Positions 34,242 through 42,525 of a stretch of DNA of 64,000 nucleotides are shown here, one piece after another (within the stretch, counting starts at the first letter, position 1; each line of letters starts with the position of its first letter). The notes below the pieces were generated by a model. The model ran no database searches, was not told the origin of the DNA, and saw only the letters and a list, made by a program, of their open reading frames with translations. Source of the stretch: Herbaspirillum seropedicae (lineage in GTDB: Bacteria > Pseudomonadota > Gammaproteobacteria > Burkholderiales > Burkholderiaceae_D). A program made the position numbers and the translations under genes. The DNA is taken from assembly GCF_001040945.1 (NCBI RefSeq), contig NZ_CP011930.1, positions 3,715,021 through 3,779,020 of the forward strand, given 5' to 3'.

Positions 34242-35168
34242 ATGAGCTTACGCCGTCTCCTGCCTCGCACCCTGCTGGCCTGCGCCTTGTTGGCGGCGGG
34301 CGCGGCGGTGGCGGCGCCGCTGGATTTTTCCTTCGGCGTCATCAATCATGCCGCCGCCGGCAAGGGCGAGGACACGCTTCGCCAGGCGCTGGCCGAGACC
34401 GATGCGGACAATCTGGCCTTCGTCGTCGTCAATGGCATCAAGTCGCCCTCGGAGAGCTGCGACGATACGCTCTACAACGCCCGCCACGAGCTGCTCTCGC
34501 AGGCCCAGAACGGCGTCTTCCTGTCCTTGGCCGGCAGCGACTGGATCACCTGCCGCGACCGTGAAAACCGCTCGGACGCAATCGAACGGCTGGCGCGCAT
34601 GCGCGAGATCTTCTATTCCGGCGAATTCTCCCTGGGGGCGACGCGCCTGCCGATGCTGCGGCAATCCCTCACCCCCAAGTTCCGCAGCTATGCCGAGAAT
34701 ACCCGCTGGGAAGTGGGCAACGTGATCTTTGCCACGGTCAACCTGCCAGCGGGCAATAACCACTTCCTGCTCGATGGCGGGCGCAACAATGAATTCGAAG
34801 ACAGGCTCATCGCCAACCGCAACTGGCTGCAGCACCTGTTCGCCTTCGCCGCGCTGAAGAAAAGCGCCGCCATCGTCTTCTTCAGCGATGGCAATCCCTT
34901 CGGCCCACCGCCAAAGCGCTCCTTCTTCCGCGCCCAGCGCGACGGTTTTGCCGAGACCCGACGGCTGTTTTCCGACCTGTCGGGCAACTTTGCCGGCCGC
35001 GTCCTGGTGGTCCACGGCCAGGCGCCCAAGCCCAAGACGCCCAGCCATATCCTCTGGACGGGCAAGCTAGGCAATGTCGCCGTGGGCGAGCGCTGGCTCA
35101 AGATCGTGGTGGACGACCATCTGCCGCAACTGTTTGCCGTGGCGGATGCGGACGGTGAGCGGCGTTGA
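34242..35168 (+). CDS. Exported protein of unknown function downstream of mutS
   Basis: 308 aa. A clear signal peptide (LLPRTLLACALLAAGAAVAA, cleavage near residue 25) points to the periplasm. I do not recognise the family with confidence. Conserved-looking words are FSFGVINHAAAGKGEDTL, VVVNGIKSPSESC, FLSLAGSDWITC, NLPAGNNHFL and VFFSDGNPFGPPPKR. The layout recalls a calcineurin-like phosphoesterase, but the D-x-H and GNH(D/E) metal motifs are not intact, so this is only a suggestion. Two Cys (in SESCDD and ITCRD) could form a disulfide. AGGAAA precedes ATG 34242. A strong terminator follows. Confidence 0.8.
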   Translation: MSLRRLLPRTLLACALLAAGAAVAAPLDFSFGVINHAAAGKGEDTLRQALAETDADNLAFVVVNGIKSPSESCDDTLYNARHELLSQAQNGVFLSLAGSDWITCRDRENRSDAIERLARMREIFYSGEFSLGATRLPMLRQSLTPKFRSYAENTRWEVGNVIFATVNLPAGNNHFLLDGGRNNEFEDRLIANRNWLQHLFAFAALKKSAAIVFFSDGNPFGPPPKRSFFRAQRDGFAETRRLFSDLSGNFAGRVLVVHGQAPKPKTPSHILWTGKLGNVAVGERWLKIVVDDHLPQLFAVADADGERR

Positions 35169-35226
35169 GTCCAATTGAGTCCAATTGAGCCAGGTTGAGC
35201 TGGGCCACCCGAACCCTGAAACGAAA

Positions 35227-35268
35227 CAACAACGCCCGCCGGATGACCCGGCGGGCGTTGTTGTTTCA
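35227..35268. terminator. Bidirectional terminator between the exported-protein gene and slyD
   Basis: Perfect 16-bp stem CAACAACGCCCGCCGG / CCGGCGGGCGTTGTTG with a 5-nt loop, T-rich on both strands (TTTC and GTTTCG). It lies between convergent genes. Just before it are two copies of GAGTCCAATT. Confidence 0.9.
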
Positions 35269-35329
35269 TCTTGCTTCCTCTTGCGGTGTCCGCCTGGTCC
35301 GCCAGACGGTGACCGATCCAGCGAGGTGA

Positions 35330-35872
35330 TCAGTTCAGCGGCTGGCTGCGGAAGTGGTCGCCGGCTTCGCCTTCATCTTCGTCATGATGGTGGTGGTGAT
35401 GGCCATGCGGACCATGCACGTGGCCATGGGACACTTCTTCCTCGGAGGCGGCGCGCACTTCGGTGACGGCCAGTTCGAAACGCAGGGCGATGCCGGCCAG
35501 CGGATGGTTGCCATCCAGCACGGCCTTGCCGTCGGCCACTTCGGTGACGGTGAAGATGACCGATTCTTCGCTATCGTCATCGGGCGAGCCTTCGAACTGC
35601 ATGCCCACTTCCAGCGGTTGCGGCAGGCGCTCGACCGGCTCGATCTTGACCAGTTCGGAATCGTATTCGCCGAAGGCGTCTTCGGGCTCGACCTGGATGG
35701 TGGTGCTGTAGCCGGCTTCCTTGCCGTCCAGCGCTTCTTCGATCTTGGGCAGGGTGTTGTGGTAGCCGCCGTGCAGGTAGACCATCGGCTCACTGCTTTG
35801 CTCGATCAGGTTGTTCTGGGCGTCCGACAGCTTGTAGTTGACAGAAACGACGGTATTCTTCGCGATCTTCAT
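35330..35872 (-). CDS. slyD: FKBP-type peptidyl-prolyl isomerase SlyD
   Basis: Cis-trans prolyl isomerase and chaperone, 180 aa. The FKBP core is at about 1-70 and 130-150 (VSVNYKLSDAQNNLIEQS, YLHGGYHNTLPKIEEALDGKEAG), with the IF chaperone insert between them (EPEDAFGEYDSELV...). The C-terminal tail is His-rich (HGHVHGPHGHHHHHHDEDE), which in SlyD binds nickel and other metals. ATG 35872 is preceded by AAAGGA; a longer frame to 35947 would add 25 non-conserved residues. Confidence 0.95.
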   Translation of the reverse strand: MKIAKNTVVSVNYKLSDAQNNLIEQSSEPMVYLHGGYHNTLPKIEEALDGKEAGYSTTIQVEPEDAFGEYDSELVKIEPVERLPQPLEVGMQFEGSPDDDSEESVIFTVTEVADGKAVLDGNHPLAGIALRFELAVTEVRAASEEEVSHGHVHGPHGHHHHHHDEDEGEAGDHFRSQPLN

Positions 35873-36083
35873 CGTAAGGGTCCTTTGTATCGATAGTGGT
35901 GCGGGAGCGGCAGGCGCTGCGGTCTGGTCGCGCGGTACGCCTGCCACCCGGGTTGGGGCCTAAGAACCATCCCCCTGCCATTCCCGCAAGGCAAGGACTC
36001 TTTCAAAACGGTTTCTCGACTCCGTGATTATACCTGCATCAAACTTGGTGGCTGCCAATGGCTTGCTGCTGTGCCAGCCCGCC

Positions 36084-36089
36084 TATAAT
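36084..36089 (+). promoter_or_regulatory. Perfect -10 box (TATAAT) seven bases before the roxA start codon
   Basis: TATAAT ends 7 bp upstream of ATG 36097, so transcription would begin at or within 1-2 bases of the start codon and give a leaderless mRNA. The -35 is not clear: TTGCTG at 36063 has only 15-bp spacing. Confidence 0.55.
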
Positions 36090-36096
36090 GGCGGGC

Positions 36097-37218
36097 ATGA
36101 AAAAACTCGATCTGCTCGGCGGCATCACGCCCGCCCAATTCCTGCGTGACTACTGGCACAAGAAGCCGCTCCTGATCCGCAACGCCATTCCCGGCTTTTC
36201 CGCACCGCTGCCGCGCCAGGAGCTGTTCGACCTGTCCCGCCGCGACGATGTCGAATCGCGCCTGATCACCCACCGCGAAGGCGGCTGGGACATGCAACAC
36301 GGCCCCTTCAACAAGCTGCCTCCCCTGAAGCAGAAAGCCTGGACCCTGCTGGTACAGGGCGTGAACCTGCACCATCCGGCGGCTGACGCCCTGCTGCGCC
36401 AGTTCCGCTTTGTGCCGGATGCGCGCCTGGACGACCTGATGATCAGCTACGCCAGCGACGGCGGCGGCGTCGGTCCGCACTTCGATTCCTATGACGTGTT
36501 CCTGCTGCAGGCCCACGGCCAGCGGCGCTGGCGCATCAGCGCCCAGGACGACCTGACGCTGGAAGAAGGCGTGCCGCTGAAGATCCTGAGCCACTTCCAG
36601 GCCGAAGAAGAGTTCGTGCTGGAACCCGGCGACATGCTCTATCTGCCACCGCATTACGCCCACGACGGCGTGGCCGTGGGCGAGTGCATGACCTACTCCA
36701 TTGGCTTCCGCGCGCCGACCTACCAGGAATTGGGCGAGTCCTTCCTGGAATTCATGATGGACACCATCGACCTGCCCGGGCGCTATGCCGATCCCGACCT
36801 CAAGACCAGCGCCCGTCCGGCCGAGCTGCAGGCCGACATGATTGCGCGCATCCGCGATGAGCTCAACAAGATCCGCTTCACCGACGACGACATCACCATC
36901 TTCCTCGGCCAGCATCTTTCCGAACCCAAACCCTCGGTGTTCTTCGAGGCGCCGCCCCAGGAACTGTCCTTTGCTCGCTTTTTCCAGGGGGCCAAGAAAC
37001 GCGGTCTGGTGCTGCATCGCAAGACGCGCATGCTCTATCGCGGCTCGCACGTCTTCATCAATGGCGAATCCTTCCAGGTATCCCGTCAGGACAAGGCCAT
37101 CCTGGCAAGGCTCGCAGATCAGCGCATGCTGGAGAAAAACGACTTCGACTTGGCCTCCGAAGACCTGCTCGAAGCCCTGCATCAATGGCATGAAAGTGGC
37201 TGGATAGAATTTGTTTGA
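36097..37218 (+). CDS. roxA: Ribosomal protein uL16 arginine hydroxylase, JmjC family (YcfD/RoxA)
   Basis: Fe(II)/2-oxoglutarate ribosomal oxygenase of 373 aa, matching E. coli YcfD in length and motif spacing. The cupin metal triad is H128 and D130 (PHFDSYDVF) and H189 (PHYAHDG in LYLPPHYAHDG). C-terminal dimerisation and winged-helix regions follow, ending GWIEFV. ATG 36097 (MKKLDLLGGI) is the family start. No clear Shine-Dalgarno is visible; the perfect TATAAT immediately upstream suggests leaderless translation. In E. coli the enzyme hydroxylates an Arg of L16; the same activity here is inferred. Confidence 0.93.
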   Translation: MKKLDLLGGITPAQFLRDYWHKKPLLIRNAIPGFSAPLPRQELFDLSRRDDVESRLITHREGGWDMQHGPFNKLPPLKQKAWTLLVQGVNLHHPAADALLRQFRFVPDARLDDLMISYASDGGGVGPHFDSYDVFLLQAHGQRRWRISAQDDLTLEEGVPLKILSHFQAEEEFVLEPGDMLYLPPHYAHDGVAVGECMTYSIGFRAPTYQELGESFLEFMMDTIDLPGRYADPDLKTSARPAELQADMIARIRDELNKIRFTDDDITIFLGQHLSEPKPSVFFEAPPQELSFARFFQGAKKRGLVLHRKTRMLYRGSHVFINGESFQVSRQDKAILARLADQRMLEKNDFDLASEDLLEALHQWHESGWIEFV

Positions 37219-37388
37219 GATTTGTTTGAGATTAATGCAAAACTAAGCTTGAGCAATCTCGAAATCACTTGAGAATGCTCCGGAAAGCTGCGCCAACAAA
37301 GGCCTTCCGGGCGCATGGTCAAAAATGTAAGAACTTACAAATTCTTACGAATTAGAATGATTGCGGTGTGATTTCGGAAAAAAATAGC

Positions 37389-37394
37389 TATAAT
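37389..37394 (+). promoter_or_regulatory. -10 box (TATAAT) for the lipoprotein gene
   Basis: Perfect TATAAT about 165 bp before the start codon. A matching -35 at standard spacing is not obvious; TTGCGG at 37361 is 22 bp away. Confidence 0.45.
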
Positions 37395-37507
37395 GATGGG
37401 CTGGAAAGTTTTCGTTGTCCGGAAAAGTTTCGGCAGTAAAAAGAAGCAAGAACCGAAGCACGACCGTAAGGTCATACCCTGCGGCGAAAGCCTCCTAGCT
37501 TAGAGCG

Positions 37508-37525
37508 ATAATTACCGGTAATTAT
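37508..37525. promoter_or_regulatory. 18-bp perfect palindrome ATAATTACCGGTAATTAT
   Basis: Perfect reverse-complement symmetry centred on CCGG, 36 bp before the lipoprotein start codon. Eighteen bases of perfect symmetry in a promoter or leader suggest a dimeric regulator site. Confidence 0.6.
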
Positions 37526-37560
37526 TCATCGCACAATTTTTAAATACTGAAGGAATATTC

Positions 37561-37833
37561 ATGAAAAAGACTCTGTTGATCGCTTCGTTGTTGGCTGTTG
37601 CCCTGGCTGCTTGCGGCAAGAAGGAAGAAGCTCCGGCACCTGCTGCTGCTCCTGCTGCTGAAGCTCCGGCCGCTGCTGCTCCGGCTGCTGATGCAAAGCC
37701 GGCTGACGCCGCTCCTGCTGCTGACGCTGCCAAGCCGGCTGACGCCGCTGCTCCGGCTGCTGACGCAAAGCCTGCTGACGCTGCCGCTCCGGCTGCTGAT
37801 GCAAAGCCGGCTGAAGCCGCTCCGGCCAAGTAA
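37561..37833 (+). CDS. Small Ala/Pro/Lys-repeat lipoprotein
   Basis: 90-aa predicted lipoprotein. The signal MKKTLLIASLLAVALAAC has a lipobox LAAC with Cys18; the +2 residue is Gly, which favours the outer membrane by the E. coli rule. The mature part (GKKEEAPAP...) consists of near-repeats of AAPAADAKPAD and should be extended and flexible. Codon use is uniform (GCT, CTG) and a GGA site precedes the ATG. Similar small Ala-rich lipoproteins occur in Burkholderiales; their function is unknown to me. A textbook terminator follows, and with the long leader this suggests an abundant mRNA. Confidence 0.85.
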   Translation: MKKTLLIASLLAVALAACGKKEEAPAPAAAPAAEAPAAAAPAADAKPADAAPAADAAKPADAAAPAADAKPADAAAPAADAKPAEAAPAK

Positions 37834-38201
37834 TCTTCGGATTATTTTCGGAAAAAACCGGCCGCAAGGCCGGTTTTTTTTCGTCCCCACGTCCGTGCGG
37901 ACAATCACGCACTCTCCCCCGCTCTCTCCCGATCCACGCCAGCGATGTTTCTGCGTGGCGCCCGCCGTACCGTCACCCCCCTCCAGAACGCGTCAATTGC
38001 GCCTACAGGCGCATTTCGCACGAGCTAGCTGCCGTGACTACTTACAAGGGGCTGACAAGCGCCAGCCGCCTGCTGTGACGAACAAGCGAGATCGCCTCCG
38101 ATACGGCGACGCAGGCATGCGAAAGGAAAGTAAAAGGAAACAAAATGTTTCTGCTGCGGCGCAGCGCAGCCTGACAAGCGGCTGACCAGCTCGCTTTTCT
38201 T
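37834..38201. other. Gene-free stretch between the lipoprotein and MBL genes
   Basis: After the lipoprotein terminator there are about 320 bp with no supported gene. Near 38136-38172 a GAAAC-AAAAT-GTTTC dyad and a GCTGCG...CGCAGC hairpin lie downstream of the minus-strand MBL gene and may help end its transcript. Confidence 0.5.
37852..37881 (+). terminator. Rho-independent terminator of the lipoprotein gene
   Basis: AAAAAACCGGCC / GGCCGGTTTTTT stem with a GCAA tetraloop and a T8 tract. Confidence 0.95.
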
Positions 38202-38987
38202 TCAGACGTCCAGCCAGCCAAAGCCCTCGGCCTGGCAGGCAATGCCGATGTTGCCGAAGGTCATGCCGAGCACGCCTTCCAGCGCGGCGCGGGCCAGCTC
38301 GGGCGTATTGTTCTGCTGGCTCAGGTGCGCGCCGATGACGCGCTTTAAGCGGCTCTTGTCGAGCATGCGCAAGATCTCTGCACTGGCGTCGTTGGCCAGG
38401 TGCCCATAGTCGCCGCCGATGCGACGCTTCAGGAAAGCCGGATAGGGCGAGCGATCCAGCATGTCGCGGTCGTGATTGCATTCCAGCAGCAAGGCGTCGC
38501 AGGCGCCCAGGGCTTGCACCAGATGGGCCGTCGGCTGGCCGGCATCGGTGAGCACGCCCAGACGGCGGTCGCCATCGCCGGCCACGTACTGGATGGGTTC
38601 GCGCGCGTCATGCGGCACGGTATAGGGGGAGAGTTCGAGGTCACCGATGGCCAGCTTCTGACCATCGGCGCAGAATTGCACATCGACATCGGTCGCCTGG
38701 TCGGCCACCGCCTGCCAGGTGCCATAGCTGAGCCAGACCGGGATGCGATAGCGGCGGGCGAACTTGAAGACGCCGCTGACGTGGTCCGAATGTTCGTGGG
38801 TGACGACAATGGCCGACACGTCCGAGGGGTCCAGCCCCAGGCGCAGCATGCGCCTTTCCGCTTCGCGCAAAGTAAAGCCGCAGTCCAGCATGACCGTGGT
38901 CCCGGAAGAGGGACGCTGGTCGCCGGCTGCGGCCGAGATCAGCAGCGCATTGCCTTCGCTGCCGCTACCGAGGCTCGCGAACTTCAT
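38202..38987 (-). CDS. Metallo-beta-lactamase-fold hydrolase, YycJ/WalJ-like
   Basis: 261-aa hydrolase with the MBL core: MKFASLGSGSEGNALLI at the N-terminus (typical of the YycJ subgroup), metal motif THEHSDHVSG at about 63-72 and later ligands in LECNHDRDML. The substrate is uncertain; the subgroup is thought to act on nucleic acids or in cell-wall-related signalling. It follows bamC by 18 bp on the same strand, so dapA-bamC-MBL is probably one transcript. Confidence 0.88.
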   Translation of the reverse strand: MKFASLGSGSEGNALLISAAAGDQRPSSGTTVMLDCGFTLREAERRMLRLGLDPSDVSAIVVTHEHSDHVSGVFKFARRYRIPVWLSYGTWQAVADQATDVDVQFCADGQKLAIGDLELSPYTVPHDAREPIQYVAGDGDRRLGVLTDAGQPTAHLVQALGACDALLLECNHDRDMLDRSPYPAFLKRRIGGDYGHLANDASAEILRMLDKSRLKRVIGAHLSQQNNTPELARAALEGVLGMTFGNIGIACQAEGFGWLDV

Positions 38988-39005
38988 CTGAGCCCCGGGT
39001 CCTGC

Positions 39006-40187
39006 TTACTTCAGCTGCTCGTTGAGCAGGCCCAGGATCTTGTCGGAGATGCCCGAGGTATCCGGACCGCCCTCGCCGTTCTGCACGACGATGTTGCTGC
39101 TGTCACTGCCAGCGCCCTTGACCACGATGCGGTACTTGGCGGCCTTCTTGTCCTTGTCCTTGGAGCTGAAGATGCGCGAGAAGAAGCCCTCGTCCTTCTT
39201 GTCCTTGGCGTCCTGGTTCTGGTCCACGTAGCGGACGTAGTAGATGCCCTGGCTGCGGTCGCGGTCTTCGACGGTGAAGCCGACGCGATCCAGCGCCAGG
39301 CCGACGCGACGCCATGCGCGTTCGAAGCCTTCATCCACTTGCACGCTGGTGCCGGCAGCGGTCTTCTGCAGGCGCGAACGGGCCTGCAGCGAGGGCGCAT
39401 TGGCCACGGCGGCCTTGGCCTTGGTTTCCTCGGCGCCCAGGCGCACCATCAGGCGCGACAGGAATTCGGCTTCCAGGCCCGGGTCGGAAGGACGCGCGGT
39501 CCACACCGAGGTTTCCTTGGCCGAACCGGTCAGCACTTCTTCGGCGCCGCGATGGCTGATGAAGATCTCGGTGGTGCCGTTGGGGCCGCGCTCCAGGCGG
39601 GTGCGGAACTTGTCACGCTCGCCGGTGGAGTACAGCGAATCGAACACCTTGCCCAGCGTGTTGCGCACGAAGTCCTGGGGGATCTTGGCGCGGTTCTCGG
39701 CCCAGTCGGTTTCCATCACGCCGGTGTCGGGCGATTCGATGTTGATCAGGAAACCGCTGTCCTGCCAGAAATCCTTGATCTGCGGCCACAGCTGCTCGGG
39801 AGTCTGCTTGACCACCAGCCAGCGCTGCGAGCCATCGCGCTCGATGCGGATCTCGTCGCCCTTGGCTGCCGGGGCCACCGAAGTGATTTCGTTGGCCGGA
39901 CGGGTCTGCTGTTCCAGCTGATAGCCCGACGCGGTCGCCACGCCCTTGTTGGCTTCCGGAATGGCGTAGCGGTTGTCGCGCTGCAGCTGGGTCAGGTCGG
40001 GCGGCACTTCCAGACGCGGGCCGCGGGCTTTTTCCGCACTCTTGTAATCGATACGGTCGCCGTCGAGCAGGTTGCCGACGGACGAGCATCCTGCCAGGCC
40101 GGCCAGCGCCAGTGCGACGACAATGCTGCGTTGGGTAAGTGTGGCCGCCGAGCGGACAACCGGACGAACGTTCTTGCTATTAGTCAT
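39006..40187 (-). CDS. bamC: Outer-membrane assembly lipoprotein BamC
   Basis: Lipoprotein of the BAM complex, which inserts beta-barrel proteins such as the receptors and TpsB of this window. It is 393 aa with lipobox LAGC (Cys34) and an unstructured segment with IDYKSAEKARGPRLEVPPDLTQL, the BamC stretch that contacts BamD. Two helix-grip domains follow. It lies downstream of dapA, as nlpB lies next to dapA in enterobacteria, which supports the assignment. Confidence 0.92.
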   Translation of the reverse strand: MTNSKNVRPVVRSAATLTQRSIVVALALAGLAGCSSVGNLLDGDRIDYKSAEKARGPRLEVPPDLTQLQRDNRYAIPEANKGVATASGYQLEQQTRPANEITSVAPAAKGDEIRIERDGSQRWLVVKQTPEQLWPQIKDFWQDSGFLINIESPDTGVMETDWAENRAKIPQDFVRNTLGKVFDSLYSTGERDKFRTRLERGPNGTTEIFISHRGAEEVLTGSAKETSVWTARPSDPGLEAEFLSRLMVRLGAEETKAKAAVANAPSLQARSRLQKTAAGTSVQVDEGFERAWRRVGLALDRVGFTVEDRDRSQGIYYVRYVDQNQDAKDKKDEGFFSRIFSSKDKDKKAAKYRIVVKGAGSDSSNIVVQNGEGGPDTSGISDKILGLLNEQLK

Positions 40188-40248
40188 ATCGTTACTATTG
40201 AAAGCGGAATCGAATTTCAGGAGACCTGCGCCGGAGCGGCCAAGCCGT

Positions 40249-41127
40249 TTATTTTAATACACCCGACTCGCGCAATGCCGCGCGCACGGTGTCGTGGTAA
40301 GCCGCCCCCAGCGGCGCCAGCGGCAGGCGCATGCCCGACGGGATCAGCCCCATTTCCTGCATGGCCCACTTCAGCGGCACCGGATTGGGTTCGACGAAGA
40401 GCTTGTTGTGCAGCGGCAAGAGCTTGTTGTTCAGTTCCACGGCGCGGGCGATGTTGCCGCTCATGGCGGCCACGCACAGCTCGTGCATGTCGCGCGGGGC
40501 GACGTTGGCCGTGACCGAGATGTTGCCGGCGCCGCCGTACAGCATCAGCGCGATGGCGGTGGCGTCGTCGCCCGAATAGACGGCGAAGCTCTTGGGCGCC
40601 AGGCGGATCAGGTCGGTGCCGCGGGCGATGTTGCCGGTGGCGTCCTTCACACCGACGATGCCCTTGACCTGCGCCAGGCGCAGGATGGTCTCGTTGCTCA
40701 TGTCAGCAACCGTGCGGCCGGGCACGTTGTACAGGATCACGGGAAGATCGACCGACTCGGCGATCTTCTTGAAGTGCAGGTACATGCCTTCCTGGGTAGG
40801 ACGGTTGTAGTACGGCACCACTTGCAGCGAGGCATCGGCGCCGACCTTCTTGGCGAATTCGGTCAGTTCGATCGCCTCGGAGGTGGAATTGCCGCCAGTG
40901 CCGGCGATGATGGGGATGCGTTTGGCGGTGTGCTCGACTGCGACCTTGATCAGTTCGCAGTGCTCTTCCATCGAGACGGTGGGGGATTCGCCGGTTGTGC
41001 CGACGATGACGATGCTGTCCGTTCCCTCGGCGATATGCCAGTCGATCAGCTTGCGCAGGCCGTCGTAGTCGAGGCTGCCGTCCTGATGCATGGGAGTGAC
41101 GATTGCAACAATGCTGCCCTTGATCAT
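40249..41127 (-). CDS. dapA: 4-hydroxy-tetrahydrodipicolinate synthase
   Basis: First committed enzyme of lysine and diaminopimelate synthesis, condensing pyruvate with aspartate semialdehyde. It is 292 aa, the standard length. Active-site motifs: GTTGESPT (T44, T45), ILYNVPGRT (catalytic Tyr) and [10 protein letters not shown] (Schiff-base Lys). The start [13 protein letters not shown] is the normal family start, though its Shine-Dalgarno is weak. It heads the group with bamC. Its substrate comes from Asd, whose gene lies at the right edge of the window. Confidence 0.98.
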   Translation of the reverse strand: MIKGSIVAIVTPMHQDGSLDYDGLRKLIDWHIAEGTDSIVIVGTTGESPTVSMEEHCELIKVAVEHTAKRIPIIAGTGGNSTSEAIELTEFAKKVGADASLQVVPYYNRPTQEGMYLHFKKIAESVDLPVILYNVPGRTVADMSNETILRLAQVKGIVGVKDATGNIARGTDLIRLAPKSFAVYSGDDATAIALMLYGGAGNISVTANVAPRDMHELCVAAMSGNIARAVELNNKLLPLHNKLFVEPNPVPLKWAMQEMGLIPSGMRLPLAPLGAAYHDTVRAALRESGVLK

Positions 41128-41283
41128 GATGTACGTATTTTGGTGATGGTCAAAATAAAGGCCTGATTGTAGCGGATAGACGCCTCAACAGGTCAATTTG
41201 GGGCCGACTGAGATGAAACCGGACGTAAAAAAGAGTGTCCGCCCCCCTGCAGCCGCCTCAGAGCGGCTCGCGCACGCCCCGAT

Positions 41284-42483
41284 TCAATAGCCCAGCCCCA
41301 TGGCCTCGCGCACGTCGCGCATGGTTTCCTGGGCCAGCTTGCGGGCTTTTTCGCAGCCATCGGCAACGATGGCGCGCACCAGCGAAGGATCGTCCAGGTA
41401 GGGCTGGGCGCGTTCCAGCATCGGCTGCTGCTCTTGCAGGATGGCGTCGATGACGGGCTGCTTGCATTCCAGGCAACCAATCCCGGCCGAACGGCAGCCC
41501 TTGGCGGCCCATTCCTTGACCTCCGCCGACGAGTAGACCTGGTGGAATTGCCAGACCGGGCATTTGTCGGGGTCGCCCGGATCGCTGCGGCGCACGCGTT
41601 GGGGGTCGGTGGGCATGGTCTTGACCTTCTTGGTCACCGATTCCTTGTCTTCCCGCAGGGCGATGGCGTTGCCGTAGCTCTTGGACATCTTGGCGCCATC
41701 CAGCCCCGGCAGGCGCGACGCCTCGGTCAGCATGGCCTGGGGCTCGGTGAGGATCAGCTTGCGGCTGCCCTCCAGATAGCCGAACAGGCGTTCGCGGTCG
41801 ATCATCGACAGGTTCTGGGCATCGTCGAGCATGGCCTTGGCCTGCTCCAGCGCCTCGTCGTCGCCCTTTTCCTGGAATTGCGTACGCAGTTCTAGGTACA
41901 GCCGGGCGCGCTTGCTGCCCAGTTTCTTGGTGGCGGCCAGGGCCTTTTCCTCGAAGCCCTTTTCCTTGCCGTAAAGGTGGTTAAAGCGGCGCGCAATCTC
42001 GCGCATGATCTCGATATGCGGTACCTGGTCCTCGCCCACCGGCACCTGGCTGGCACGGTAGATCAGCACGTCGGCCGCCTGCAAGAGCGGATAGCCGAGG
42101 AAGCCATAGGTGGCCAGGTCGCGGTCGGCCAGCTTTTCCTGCTGGTCCTTGTAGGTCGGCACGCGCTCCAGCCAACCCAGCGGCGTGGCCATGGACAGCA
42201 GCAAGTGCAGTTCGGCATGCTCGGGCACGCGCGACTGGATGAACAGCGTGGACTGCGCAGGATCGACACCGGCGGCAAGCCAGTCGATGACCATCTCCCA
42301 GGTGCTGGTCTCGATCACCGAAGGATCGTCGTAGTGGGTGGTCAGCGCATGCCAGTCGGCCACGAAGAACAGGCAGGGCAATTCGGATTGCAGCTTGACC
42401 CAGTTCTTGAGGGCACCGTGATAGTGGCCCAGGTGCAGCGCGCCGGTGGGGCGCATGCCGGAGACGACGCGGTCAGGATACAT
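41284..42483 (-). CDS. trpS: Tryptophanyl-tRNA synthetase
   Basis: Class I aminoacyl-tRNA synthetase charging tRNA-Trp. The HIGH signature appears as HLGH (residues 17-20, in TGALHLGHYHG) and the KMSKS loop as KMSKSYGN. At 399 aa it is longer than E. coli TrpS (334 aa), with an extended C-terminal part containing GCLECKQPVIDAI. The upstream site-2 protease gene ends 42 bp before its start, so the two are probably co-transcribed. Confidence 0.97.
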   Translation of the reverse strand: MYPDRVVSGMRPTGALHLGHYHGALKNWVKLQSELPCLFFVADWHALTTHYDDPSVIETSTWEMVIDWLAAGVDPAQSTLFIQSRVPEHAELHLLLSMATPLGWLERVPTYKDQQEKLADRDLATYGFLGYPLLQAADVLIYRASQVPVGEDQVPHIEIMREIARRFNHLYGKEKGFEEKALAATKKLGSKRARLYLELRTQFQEKGDDEALEQAKAMLDDAQNLSMIDRERLFGYLEGSRKLILTEPQAMLTEASRLPGLDGAKMSKSYGNAIALREDKESVTKKVKTMPTDPQRVRRSDPGDPDKCPVWQFHQVYSSAEVKEWAAKGCRSAGIGCLECKQPVIDAILQEQQPMLERAQPYLDDPSLVRAIVADGCEKARKLAQETMRDVREAMGLGY

Positions 42484-42525
42484 GGCGGTTGGCTCGTGGT
42501 CGGTAGTCGGTTGAGGCTGGATGCA

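Larger units (their letters stand above)
37219..37560. other. Long, A+T-rich, palindrome-rich leader of the small lipoprotein gene
   Basis: 342 bp without a gene. It contains overlapping dyads TGTAAGAACTTACA (37326-37339) and AATTC-TTAC-GAATT (37340-37353), a TATAAT hexamer at 37389-37394, a leader of about 160 nt and an 18-bp perfect palindrome at 37508-37525. The leader could be structured or encode a processed RNA. Confidence 0.55.

Noticed and set aside
38400..40514. 704-codon plus-strand frame
   Set aside because: Runs antisense through three well-supported minus-strand genes (MBL hydrolase, bamC, dapA).
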